From Limosilactobacillus antri DSM 16041 (lineage in GTDB: Bacteria; Bacillota; Bacilli; Lactobacillales; Lactobacillaceae): 48,397 nucleotides of DNA. Both the position numbers and the translations under genes were made by a program. Positions 26,225-33,969 of the stretch are shown here, piece after piece. Each line of letters starts with the position of its first letter. The first letter of the stretch is position 1. The stretch covers positions 74,476 to 122,872 of the forward strand of contig NZ_GG700733.1 of the NCBI RefSeq assembly GCF_000160835.1, in the 5' to 3' direction. The notes beneath the pieces were generated by a model, which did no database searches, was not told the DNA's origin, and worked only from the letters and a program-made list of their open reading frames with translations.

Positions 26225-28477
26225 TTACTTTAATTCCAGCTTCTTGCCGTCCAAGTCGATCGTGATTGGGTCACCGGATACCAAGTCAATCTTCGTACCG
26301 TGCTTGTCAACCTTAACCTTCAGGATCCGGCCACGGAACATCTGACGGAATTGGTAAGAGTTCCACTTCTTCGGCAGGAATGGTGCGTAGTGCAGTTCGT
26401 TGTTCCGAACCCGCATTCCGGCAAAGCCTTGAACGATGTCCAGCCAGCTACCAGTCATCGAAGTGATGTGCAGCCCGTCGGAAGTATCGTTGTTGTAGTT
26501 GTCCAGGTCAAGCCGGGCAGACCGTTCGTACAGTTCAACGGCCTTGTCTTCGTAACCAATATCAGCGGCGATGATGGAGTAAACGGAAGCGGACAGACTT
26601 GATTCGTGAACCGTGTACTGTTCGTAGAAGTCGAAGTTGTTCTTCTTCTGTTCCTTCGTAAATTCATCGATGAAGTCCCAGAGACCCTGGATAACGTCAC
26701 CCTGTTTGACGTATGGTGAACGTAAGATCCGGTCCCACGACCAGTTTTGGTTCAACGGCAGCTGGTCGCTTGGGATTTCGGAAACTGGGGTCAGGTCCTT
26801 GTCCATGAAACCATCGTTTTCTGGGAAGATGTCCCGCTGCTTGTCGTATGGCAGGTACATATTGTCGGCGATACCCTTCCAACGACGCTTTTCGTCTTCG
26901 GAAACGTCGAGCTTCTTGGCAACGTCTTCGTCAACCTGGTCGAGGATTTCCAGGGTGTACTGGAGCGTCCAGCGGCAGAGCAGGTTGGTGTACCAGTCGT
27001 TGTTAACGTTGTTGTCGTATTCGTCCGGACCAGTAACGGCGTGCAGCATGTACTTGTTCTTGTTTTGGGAGTAGTGAACCCGGTCGGCCCAGAACCGTGA
27101 GATTTCGGTTAAGACCTTGGCACCTTCGTGGAGAACGTAGGACTTGTCGCCGGTGTAGTTCGTGTACAGGTAGATTGCGTAGGCAATGTCCCCGTTCCGG
27201 TGGATTTCTTCAAAGGTGATTTCCCATTCGTTGTGACATTCAATCCCATTGAAGGTAACCATCGGGAAGAGGGCCCCCTTCAGGTTTTGCTGTTGGGCGT
27301 TGATGTAGGCCCCATCGAGCTGCTTGTAACGGTACATCAGCAGGTTACGGGCAACTTCTGGGTTCGCAACCCCGAGGTAAACCGGGATACAGTAAGCTTC
27401 AGTATCCCAGTAAGTAGCACCACCGTACTTTTCACCAGTGAAGCCCTTTGGTGAGATGTTCAGCCGGTAATCCTGACCGTAGTAGGTCGAGAAGAGTTGG
27501 AAGAGGTTGAAACGAATCCCTTGTTGGGCCCCTTCGTCACCATCAATTTCAACATCAGACTTCGTCCAGCGGTCGGCCCATTCCTTAACGTGCGGGTCGA
27601 GTAGGTCGTCAAAGCTCTGGGAATCGAGCTGGGCGCTCAGTTCGTCCAGGTGCTTTTCAATTGCTTCCTGGCCATCAAAGTCCCGGGAAGTAACAACCAC
27701 CGTCCGCTTTTCAAAGTTGACTTCCTTGCCCGCAGCGACGGTGCCGGCAAAGGTGTTGTAAGCATCCTTGTCATCAGTGCCATCACCGACGTGGTCCAGG
27801 TTGGTCTTGGAAGTGGTCTTCATGCCGACCGTAAATTGTGGCGTGCCGAAGTCGTTCTTCTTCGTCATGGAAGTCAGTTCGGCGTGTTCGCCCTGGGCGC
27901 TCTTGTTGAGAACGTTCCAGAATTGTTCGTCGTAGTTGGCGTCTTCGTTGTAAACGTCGGCGTCAATCATGCTGGTGATTTCCACCTTAGCGTCGCTGTC
28001 CCCACGATTCTTAATGTGGAGCCGTTGTCCGACTAATTCCTTTTGGGTAACGGAAACGAAGCGTTCAAAGTTAAAGTACATTTCGGTCCCACCGATTTCA
28101 ACAGTGAATTCCCGTTCGAGAACTCCCCGCTTCATGTCGAGGTCGAGCTTGAAGTCCTTTGGCGTTTGCTTAGCAAGGTCCAGCTGTTCGCCGTTGACCT
28201 TGATAATCAGCTTCATGAAGTTAACCGCGTTGATCATCTTACCGAAGTACTTCGGGTAACCGTTCTTCCACCAACCAACACGGGTCTTGTCAGGGAACCA
28301 AACCCCGCCAAGGTAGACCCCTTCCATGCAGTCGCCGGAGTAACCTTCTTCAAAGAAGCCCCGCATCCCAAGGTTTTCGTTTGCCAGGCTGGTCATTGAT
28401 TCCTGGAGACGCTTGTCTTGGGGATCCCAGTTCTTAGTGGCAACGTGCCATGGCGCAATGTCAAAAGTCCGTTTCAT
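26225..28477 (-). CDS. malP: Maltose phosphorylase (GH65)
   Basis: Cytoplasmic phosphorolysis of maltose to glucose and beta-glucose-1-phosphate, sparing one ATP. The 750-residue product has the GH65 layout: N-terminal beta-sandwich, linker, (alpha/alpha)6 barrel and C-terminal jelly roll. The catalytic acid is Glu486 in TGPDEYDNNVNN, and barrel elements such as TYWDTEAYCIPVYLG are present. Length equals characterised lactobacillar maltose phosphorylases. The start follows AAAGGACTTGAATTG. It is the middle gene of the maltose operon. Kojibiose or trehalose phosphorylases share the fold, but the pgmB and transporter context favours maltose. Confidence 0.96.
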   Translation of the reverse strand: MKRTFDIAPWHVATKNWDPQDKRLQESMTSLANENLGMRGFFEEGYSGDCMEGVYLGGVWFPDKTRVGWWKNGYPKYFGKMINAVNFMKLIIKVNGEQLDLAKQTPKDFKLDLDMKRGVLEREFTVEIGGTEMYFNFERFVSVTQKELVGQRLHIKNRGDSDAKVEITSMIDADVYNEDANYDEQFWNVLNKSAQGEHAELTSMTKKNDFGTPQFTVGMKTTSKTNLDHVGDGTDDKDAYNTFAGTVAAGKEVNFEKRTVVVTSRDFDGQEAIEKHLDELSAQLDSQSFDDLLDPHVKEWADRWTKSDVEIDGDEGAQQGIRFNLFQLFSTYYGQDYRLNISPKGFTGEKYGGATYWDTEAYCIPVYLGVANPEVARNLLMYRYKQLDGAYINAQQQNLKGALFPMVTFNGIECHNEWEITFEEIHRNGDIAYAIYLYTNYTGDKSYVLHEGAKVLTEISRFWADRVHYSQNKNKYMLHAVTGPDEYDNNVNNDWYTNLLCRWTLQYTLEILDQVDEDVAKKLDVSEDEKRRWKGIADNMYLPYDKQRDIFPENDGFMDKDLTPVSEIPSDQLPLNQNWSWDRILRSPYVKQGDVIQGLWDFIDEFTKEQKKNNFDFYEQYTVHESSLSASVYSIIAADIGYEDKAVELYERSARLDLDNYNNDTSDGLHITSMTGSWLDIVQGFAGMRVRNNELHYAPFLPKKWNSYQFRQMFRGRILKVKVDKHGTKIDLVSGDPITIDLDGKKLELK

Positions 28478-28620
28478 TCAATTCAAGTCCTTTCTCTATC
28501 AAAAGAGGCTGGGAACTAGCTCAACCTCTCAAGTCTTTTTGATTCGACAGTGGACAAGGCAGGATTCCGACTGAATTCTGTCTCGCCCCCATTATAACGT
28601 GTTTTCAACTAAAATTAATC
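28478..28620 (-). promoter_or_regulatory. malT-malP intergenic region: hairpin and candidate internal -10
   Basis: A hairpin at 28504-28529 (minus AGAGGTTG... / ...CAGCCTCT followed by TTTTG) may attenuate readthrough from the transporter gene. A TATAAT lies at 28591-28596 on the minus strand with a weak -35. Together they suggest malP may be partly independent of the transporter. Confidence 0.5.
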
Positions 28621-29964
28621 TTATACGGCGTAAGTTTCCTTAATCGTACCAACCGAAAGGGCAGCCAAGGCCATGACAACCGCACCAACGATGAACATGT
28701 TGACTTGGGAAGCGCCCAGCAGTGGGAACAGTGCAAAACTCAGCAGTGAAGCCACGATTTGTGGAAGGCAGATTGAGCCGTTGAAGAGACCCAGGTAAGT
28801 ACCCATGTGCTTACCAGTCAGGGCGTTCGTAACGATGGTCAGTGGGTAGGTGTTCATCCCAGCCCAGGCGATCCCAACCAGGGTGTAGGAAAGGATCAGT
28901 GTCCATTGGTCGTGGATGAAGAAGACTGACAGGAAGCCGAGGGCCCCAAGCAGCAGACTGCCGGAGTAACCAAACTTGTGGTACTTGTTTGGCACCTTCG
29001 CCAATACGTAGGACCAAATAACGGCCGCGATGGATTGAACGGCAGCTAAGACCCCGTACCAGTTACCAGCGGCCTGGTAGCCGGCAGAAGTAGCGTTAGT
29101 GGTGTGCCAGACGTTCTGGGCAATCGCACCAGCGGAGTAAGTCCAGAGGTATTGGAAGGCAAACCAGCAGAAGAATTGAACCAGGGTAACCGTCCAGAAG
29201 GCCTTTGGCGCGTGCTTCAGCAGGGTGAACCAGTTCCCGCCTTCCTTGTTGTCGTCTTCGGAAATCCCGTGGTACTTCGCGTAAGTAGCAGGGTCGTATT
29301 CGTGAACCCGGAAAACGGTGAAGAGACTAGTGATGACCAGCAGAGCGGCCCCAACGTAGAAGGCCACCTTAACTGAGTCCGGGACAACCCCCTTCGGCGC
29401 GATGTTCTTAACCCCGAACCAGGTGAACAGGAACGGGAAGATGGCAGCCAAAACGGCCCCCGTGTTGGATAGGAAACTCTGGATCCCGTAGGCGTAACTC
29501 TTTTGGTCATCGTTGACCATGTCCCCGACCATCATCTTGAATGGCTGCATGGCAACGTTTGATGACAGGTCCAGGAAGGCCACAGTGATCGCACCGAACC
29601 AGAGGGCCGCTAGTGACCCGTAACCAAAGCCGAAGCTCCCGGAGTTTGGCAGCAGCAGCATTACGATTACGGCTACGATCATCCCGAGCAGCAGGTATGG
29701 CAGCCGCCGTCCCCCGAGCTTCGGTGCCCAGGTCCGGTCAGAGTAGTAACCGACGATTGGCTGAACAACCAGCCCCATCAATGGCGGCAGGATGAAGAAC
29801 CAGCCCAGGTTGTTCGGGTCGGCACCAATGGTTTGGAAAATCCGGCTCATTTGCGAACTTTGCAAAGTGAAGGCGGTTTGAACCCCCAAGAACCCGAAGT
29901 TAATCATCCAGATGGTTGACTTAGAGAGCGCAGGTAATCCAGCCGCAGTAGACTTTTCACTCAT
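28621..29964 (-). CDS. malT: Maltose transporter, MFS/GPH type
   Basis: A 447-residue membrane protein with about 12 hydrophobic segments. Loops such as YYSDRTWAPKLGGRRLPYLL resemble the SLC45-like/GPH sugar transporters paired with maltose phosphorylase in lactobacilli. It lacks a PTS IIA domain, so uptake is probably by proton symport, giving free maltose for phosphorolysis. It is first in the maltose operon, directly behind the operator and cre-like sites. The substrate is inferred from context. Confidence 0.88.
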   Translation of the reverse strand: MSEKSTAAGLPALSKSTIWMINFGFLGVQTAFTLQSSQMSRIFQTIGADPNNLGWFFILPPLMGLVVQPIVGYYSDRTWAPKLGGRRLPYLLLGMIVAVIVMLLLPNSGSFGFGYGSLAALWFGAITVAFLDLSSNVAMQPFKMMVGDMVNDDQKSYAYGIQSFLSNTGAVLAAIFPFLFTWFGVKNIAPKGVVPDSVKVAFYVGAALLVITSLFTVFRVHEYDPATYAKYHGISEDDNKEGGNWFTLLKHAPKAFWTVTLVQFFCWFAFQYLWTYSAGAIAQNVWHTTNATSAGYQAAGNWYGVLAAVQSIAAVIWSYVLAKVPNKYHKFGYSGSLLLGALGFLSVFFIHDQWTLILSYTLVGIAWAGMNTYPLTIVTNALTGKHMGTYLGLFNGSICLPQIVASLLSFALFPLLGASQVNMFIVGAVVMALAALSVGTIKETYAV

Positions 29965-30010
29965 TACTAAACAACTCCTTTATACAACAATTCCTAACTA
30001 TCACGCGTTT

Positions 30011-30025
30011 TTGAAAACGCTTCAT
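30011..30025 (-). promoter_or_regulatory. cre-like site in the malT leader
   Basis: TTGAAAACGCTTCAT matches the CcpA consensus WTGNAANCGNWNNCW at 14 of 15 positions and sits between the promoter and malT, a place where CcpA could block transcription. It overlaps a palindrome, GCGTTTTTGAAAACGC (30005-30020). Confidence 0.5.
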
Positions 30026-30041
30026 GTCAAATTGCAATAAT

Positions 30042-30070
30042 AATATACCAGATAAGTTTGGGTTGCGCAA
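30042..30070 (-). promoter_or_regulatory. Maltose operon promoter
   Basis: Minus strand: -35 TTGCGC (30065-30070), 17-bp spacer, -10 TATATT (30042-30047). The -35 box lies within the LacI-type operator. Confidence 0.75.
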
Positions 30071-30082
30071 CCGTTTGCGCAA
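30063..30082. promoter_or_regulatory. LacI-family (probable MalR) operator
   Basis: A 20-bp near-perfect palindrome, TTGCGCAACCGTTTGCGCAA, with the central CG typical of LacI-family operators. It covers the -35 box of the maltose promoter, so binding should repress. The likely repressor is the LacI-type protein encoded at 33007-33945. Confidence 0.82.
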
Positions 30083-30088
30083 AAAAGA

Positions 30089-30103
30089 TTGAACCGTTTC
30101 CAT
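30089..30103 (-). promoter_or_regulatory. Second cre-like site upstream of the maltose promoter
   Basis: On the minus strand ATGGAAACGGTTCAA matches WTGNAANCGNWNNCW at 14 of 15 positions. It lies just upstream of the operator. Confidence 0.4.
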
Positions 30104-30121
30104 TATGAAAGCGAAGAAAAA

Positions 30122-30149
30122 GCCGTGGTCATCAAGTTTGAACCACGGC
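30122..30149 (-). terminator. Thiolase terminator
   Basis: Stem GCCGTGGT / ACCACGGC with a 12-base loop, followed by TTTTTC on the minus strand. It starts 7 bp after the thiolase stop. Confidence 0.88.
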
Positions 30150-30155
30150 AATTTT

Positions 30156-31331
30156 TTAACGTTCGATTAGCGTTGCGGCCCCCATTCCGCCACCGACACA
30201 CAGGCTGGCAACCCCTACCCGTTTGCTTAAAGTGCGCAACTGGTGGACCAGGGTGACGATAATCCGGGCACCGGAACAACCCAGGGGGTGGCCCAGGGCG
30301 ATGGCCCCGCCATACGGGTTCACCTTGGCAGCGGGGAGTTTAAGGAGGCGCTGGCAGACAATTGTCTGACTGGCGAAGGCCTCGTTTAATTCAAAAATAT
30401 CAACGTCTTGGGCCGCCAAGCCGGTCGTCTGGAAGAGCTTATTGACGGCGTAGTAGGGGCCCAGCCCCATCAGCTGCGGGTCTAAGCCAATCAGGGAGGA
30501 AGCCCGCCACCGGGCCAACGGGCGGAGCTGGTACTTCTCAACCGCCGTCCGCGAGGCCAGAATAACGGCGGCCCCCCCGTCATTGAGCCCGGAGGAGTTC
30601 CCGGCGGTTACCGACCCGTCGGGCTTAAAGGCCGGCTTGAGCTTGCCTAACGCCGCCAGAGAAGTGTCCGGGCGCGGCGCTTCGTCTTGGTCCACCACCA
30701 CGGTCTGCTTCCGGGTCCGCACCGTTACTGGGACAATCTCTTCATCAAAGGCGTGCTGGCGTTGGGCCGCCACCGCCCGTTGGTGGCTGGCTAAGGCAAA
30801 TTCGTCCTGTTCTTGGCGGCTGACCTGGTAGCGGTCGGCGACGTTTTCAGCGGTGATTCCCATTGAGTAGCCGCCCCAGGCATCGCTGAGGCCGTCACGC
30901 TGCAAGGCATCGATGAGCTGCCCATCCCCGAACCGGTAACCCTGCCGGGCCCGCTGCAGGAGGTAGGGTGCATTCGACATACTTTCCATCCCGCCAGCCA
31001 CAACTACGGTAGCCTGACCGGATTGGATCAGGCTCGCCCCCAGGCTGATACTGGACATCCCCGATGCGCACACGTCGTTAACCGTGATTGCCGGAACTGC
31101 TTGTGGGATGCCCGCTGCGATGGCGGACTGCCGGGCAGGGTTCTGGCCGCTGCCCGCCTGGACGACGTTGCCCATCAGGACCTGGTCAACCTGTTCCGGC
31201 GCCAAACCGCTGGTCGTCAGGGCCCCCTTAATCGCTGCCGCCCCGAGCTGAACTGCCGGCAGGGCTGCCAGGGCCCCGCCAAATTTGCCAATCGGGGTCC
31301 GCTGAGCTGCCACAATGTATACTTCTTCCAT
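30156..31331 (-). CDS. thlA: Acetyl-CoA C-acetyltransferase (thiolase)
   Basis: Condenses two acetyl-CoA to acetoacetyl-CoA, in this group probably the entry to the mevalonate pathway for isoprenoids. The 391-residue product has nucleophile Cys88 (NDVCASGMSS), His in GGAIALGHPLGCSGARI and the second Cys in SLCVGGGMGAA, all intact. I chose the ATG at 31331 because GGAGG lies about 10 nt upstream; the upstream in-frame extension (MYEITCAWRKRL) is not conserved. It lies 102 bp after the multidrug transporter gene, with no clear terminator between them, so it may be cotranscribed. Confidence 0.95.
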   Translation of the reverse strand: MEEVYIVAAQRTPIGKFGGALAALPAVQLGAAAIKGALTTSGLAPEQVDQVLMGNVVQAGSGQNPARQSAIAAGIPQAVPAITVNDVCASGMSSISLGASLIQSGQATVVVAGGMESMSNAPYLLQRARQGYRFGDGQLIDALQRDGLSDAWGGYSMGITAENVADRYQVSRQEQDEFALASHQRAVAAQRQHAFDEEIVPVTVRTRKQTVVVDQDEAPRPDTSLAALGKLKPAFKPDGSVTAGNSSGLNDGGAAVILASRTAVEKYQLRPLARWRASSLIGLDPQLMGLGPYYAVNKLFQTTGLAAQDVDIFELNEAFASQTIVCQRLLKLPAAKVNPYGGAIALGHPLGCSGARIIVTLVHQLRTLSKRVGVASLCVGGGMGAATLIER

Positions 31332-31433
31332 CAATCTCTTCCTCCAAGCACAGGTGATCTCATACAAGGAAAGTTTACCGATTTACCGCTGGAACTGCAA
31401 ATCCTTCACCTGATCTGGAGAAATTCTTAATAA

Positions 31434-32834
31434 TTAGGCCCGGCGAGTCCGGGGGAGGGTCAGTGCCACGATTATTAATTCGACCGTTAGGACCACACTG
31501 AGGACCAGCAGGGCGTGCTGGGTCCCGGTCGCGGTCGTTTGGGCCAGGGAAAGCTGGCGGTGGGCCTGGCTAGCCGCCACAATCGCGGATACAATCGACG
31601 TTCCGACCGCGCCGGAAAACTGTTGGAGGGTGTTCAAAATGGCATTACCGTCGCCGTTTTCCTCCTCCGGCAGGTTGGCGAGGGCGCTGGTCATAATGTT
31701 GCCAAAGGAAAGGCCAATCCCCAGCATGAAGCCGGTGTAGAGGACAATAATCAGGCCGTTACTAAGGCCTCCCGCCGCCAGCCACGCCATGCCAATGACC
31801 GCCAGCAGGCTCAGCCCCGAACCCAGTAGGATTGGCTTACGGGCCCCATACTGGTCAAGCAGCCGGCCGCCAAACGGCCCGGTGATGGCGCCCAGGGCGG
31901 CGCCGGGCAGGACAATCAAGCCCGCTGCCATGGCCGTCGCGTGGTTGCTAAGCTGAATGTAATTGGGAAGCAAGAAGGACAGTCCCAGGGCGGCGAGCTG
32001 GAAGAGCAGAAAGCCGACCGCCAAGCGCGCAAAGCGGCGGTTCCGGAAAATGCGCAGGTTGATGATCGGTACAGCAACGGCTAATGACCGCCGCACGAAT
32101 ACCCCTGCGCCCAGCAAGCCGAGGACGAAACTGCCTCCGACTGGCAGTGACCAAAACGGCTGACTGCCCATGTTGGCGAAGCCGAGGGTGAGACCGACGA
32201 ACATCAGAACCAGGCTGCCCAGTCCCCACCAGTCAAAGCGGGGCCGGATCAGCGAACCCTGCTGGCGAATCGTAAGCGTCCCCATCACAAGCGAGGCGAC
32301 CAACAAGGGGAGCAGGAAGATGAAAATCCACCGCCAGCCGAGGTTATTGACCAAGAGACCACCGTAAGTCGGGCCAATCGCCGGGGCAATTCCCGTGATC
32401 ATCGTGCCGACCCCCATCATCGTCCCCACCCGGTTTTGCGGGGCCCAGTCGAGAATGATGTTGAACATTAAGGGCAGCGCAACCCCGGTCCCGATCCCCT
32501 GCACTAAGCGGCCGAGCAAGAGCAGCCAGAAGCTCGGGACCAGGATGTCAATCAGCAGGCCAGCGGTAAAGGCCAGGTTGGCGAAGATAAAGAGGTGCTT
32601 GGTCTTAAAGCGGCGTTTAAGGTAGGCCGAGAGCGGGACCGTCAGTGAAATGGTCAGCAGGCAGATTGTCGTCATCCACTGGACCAGGCTGGTAGAAACG
32701 CCGAATTCACGCATCAGGGTCGGAAAGGAAATGTTGACGGCCGTCTCGACAACCACCCCGGCAAAGGACATGATCCCGGCCGCAATGATTGCTACGATTA
32801 CCCATGGCTCGATGGTATCTGCTGGATGTTTCAT
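31434..32834 (-). CDS. Multidrug MFS transporter (DHA2/EmrB-QacA type)
   Basis: A 466-residue membrane protein with about 14 hydrophobic segments, as in DHA2 exporters. DHA2 features: GRLVQGIGTGVALPLMF (motif A/C area), APAIGPTYGGLLVNNLGWRWIF (motif C, proton antiport signature) and SFGNIMTSAL. I chose the ATG at 32834 because GGAGG (32843-32847) is correctly spaced. The same frame stays open upstream through the leader hairpins, but those codons have no good ribosome binding site. The leader contains a strong terminator, so expression is probably attenuated and drug-inducible (inference). Confidence 0.92.
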   Translation of the reverse strand: MKHPADTIEPWVIVAIIAAGIMSFAGVVVETAVNISFPTLMREFGVSTSLVQWMTTICLLTISLTVPLSAYLKRRFKTKHLFIFANLAFTAGLLIDILVPSFWLLLLGRLVQGIGTGVALPLMFNIILDWAPQNRVGTMMGVGTMITGIAPAIGPTYGGLLVNNLGWRWIFIFLLPLLVASLVMGTLTIRQQGSLIRPRFDWWGLGSLVLMFVGLTLGFANMGSQPFWSLPVGGSFVLGLLGAGVFVRRSLAVAVPIINLRIFRNRRFARLAVGFLLFQLAALGLSFLLPNYIQLSNHATAMAAGLIVLPGAALGAITGPFGGRLLDQYGARKPILLGSGLSLLAVIGMAWLAAGGLSNGLIIVLYTGFMLGIGLSFGNIMTSALANLPEEENGDGNAILNTLQQFSGAVGTSIVSAIVAASQAHRQLSLAQTTATGTQHALLVLSVVLTVELIIVALTLPRTRRA

Positions 32835-32862
32835 AAGTATTTCCTCCTTGTAATTAGCCACG

Positions 32863-32934
32863 AAAAAAGGGGCAACTATCGCAATGATAGCTGCCCCCAT
32901 ACTCCCCGTGCTGTTGCGGACAATTGCCCACAAC
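32863..32934 (-). promoter_or_regulatory. Attenuator-like leader of the multidrug transporter
   Basis: Minus strand, 5' to 3': hairpin 1 GTTGTGG / CCGCAAC (32913-32934), then a perfect 12-bp terminator stem GGGGCAGCTATC / GATAGTTGCCCC (32869-32897) and six Ts (32863-32868), only about 16 bp before the ribosome binding site. Since the terminator stands between promoter and gene, readthrough must be conditional or the operon weakly expressed. Confidence 0.8.
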
Positions 32935-32965
32935 GGACGTCATTGGTTATTAAATTATCATTAGT

Positions 32966-32974
32966 ATTTTAGCA
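32966..32974 (-). promoter_or_regulatory. Candidate extended -10 promoter of the multidrug transporter
   Basis: TGCTAAAAT on the minus strand (extended -10, TG + 1 + TAAAAT), upstream of the leader hairpins. No good -35 is present. Confidence 0.5.
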
Positions 32975-32979
32975 TAAGC

Positions 32980-32999
32980 GGTGGCCAAACGCGGCCACC
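32980..32999. terminator. Hairpin after the LacI-type regulator gene
   Basis: Perfect 7-bp stem GGTGGCC / GGCCACC with a 6-base loop, 8 bp after the regulator stop. There is no T tract, so it is a weak terminator or a 3' end stabiliser. Confidence 0.45.
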
Positions 33000-33006
33000 C
33001 TCCCGA

Positions 33007-33945
33007 CTAATCATAGATCGTAAAATCAACAATCTCATGGTCGGCCACCGGGTCAAAGAGCAGGTTGACCGCCGCCTGGCCTAATTTCCGCGGCTGCATA
33101 TCAATCCGTTCGTTGTCGCGAAGCAGCATTCCCACCAGCCGGCTGTTGTTAAAGCAGACGACCGGAAAGCCAGTTGACTGCAACTGGTCATTGATCCGCA
33201 CCAATAGCAGGTCGTCGGCGCAGACCAGCGAATCAACTTCCGGGTGGGCCGCTAAGAAGTCAAGCACCGACGCGCCCGCATCTTGGTAGCGCCAGGTATA
33301 CGCAGGCAGCCCCCGCTCCTCCAAGCAGGCTTCGTAACCGAGCCGCCGGGAGTGCTCATAAACCCAGTCATCAGTCGATTGCAGAAAGGCCGGGTGGCTG
33401 ACCGGGTGGTTATCCAGCAGGTGGGCCGTCGCCTCTTTCCCCGCCGCCACGTTATCATTATCGACGTAGCGGTCAGGGTGGTGGGCCGTCGGGTGACCGA
33501 TAACCACAAAGTTCAGCTGGTGCTGACGCAGGTAGTTCGTCACCGGATCGTTTTCGACCGTGTAGAAGACCAGGAAGTTATGGACCTTTGACTGGTTGAC
33601 CATCGACTGGACACTCTCCAGCAGTTCCGCCGCCGTTGGTGCGATCGCGACCACCATCTCGTAGTGGAGCGGCTTTAGGGCCACGCTAATTCCCCGCATC
33701 AGGTCAATGTGAAAGGGGTTGGCGGGCGCCGTGTCGCTGGTAACCGGAAAGACCAGACCGACCATATTCGATTCCCCCCGGGTCAGGTTCTGCGCGTTAT
33801 AGTTCGGCAGATAGCCCAGCTGATCGGCAATCTCCTTTACCCGCTGCCGGGTCTTGAGGCTGATCCGCGGGTTGTTATTTAACGCCCGAGAAGCGGTCGA
33901 AACTGATACCCCCGCGGCTTGCGCAATGTCTTTAATTGTTGACAA
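33007..33945 (-). CDS. malR: LacI-family transcriptional regulator, probable MalR
   Basis: A 312-residue repressor. The N-terminal helix-turn-helix reads TIKDIAQAAGVSVSTASRALNN (about 3-24), followed by the hinge region and a periplasmic-binding-protein-like effector domain. The start is probably the TTG at 33945, which begins the conserved LSTIKDIA; upstream GTG codons are possible. It lies 24 nt after addA in the same direction. No sugar gene is adjacent on that side, but the maltose operon lies about 3 kb further on and has a matching LacI-type operator, so regulation of that operon is the best guess. Confidence 0.88.
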   Translation of the reverse strand: MSTIKDIAQAAGVSVSTASRALNNNPRISLKTRQRVKEIADQLGYLPNYNAQNLTRGESNMVGLVFPVTSDTAPANPFHIDLMRGISVALKPLHYEMVVAIAPTAAELLESVQSMVNQSKVHNFLVFYTVENDPVTNYLRQHQLNFVVIGHPTAHHPDRYVDNDNVAAGKEATAHLLDNHPVSHPAFLQSTDDWVYEHSRRLGYEACLEERGLPAYTWRYQDAGASVLDFLAAHPEVDSLVCADDLLLVRINDQLQSTGFPVVCFNNSRLVGMLLRDNERIDMQPRKLGQAAVNLLFDPVADHEIVDFTIYD

Positions 33946-33969
33946 GTAAACTACCCCCACCACTAATAA

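Noticed and set aside
28504..28529. malT-malP hairpin as a full operon terminator
   Set aside because: The stem has mismatches and a short T run, and malP with pgmB depends metabolically on the transporter; I treat it as partial attenuation only.
32834..32933. N-terminal extension of the multidrug transporter
   Set aside because: The frame is open, but the extra codons cross the leader hairpins and T tract, and the ATG at 32834 has a strong GGAGG at the right distance.
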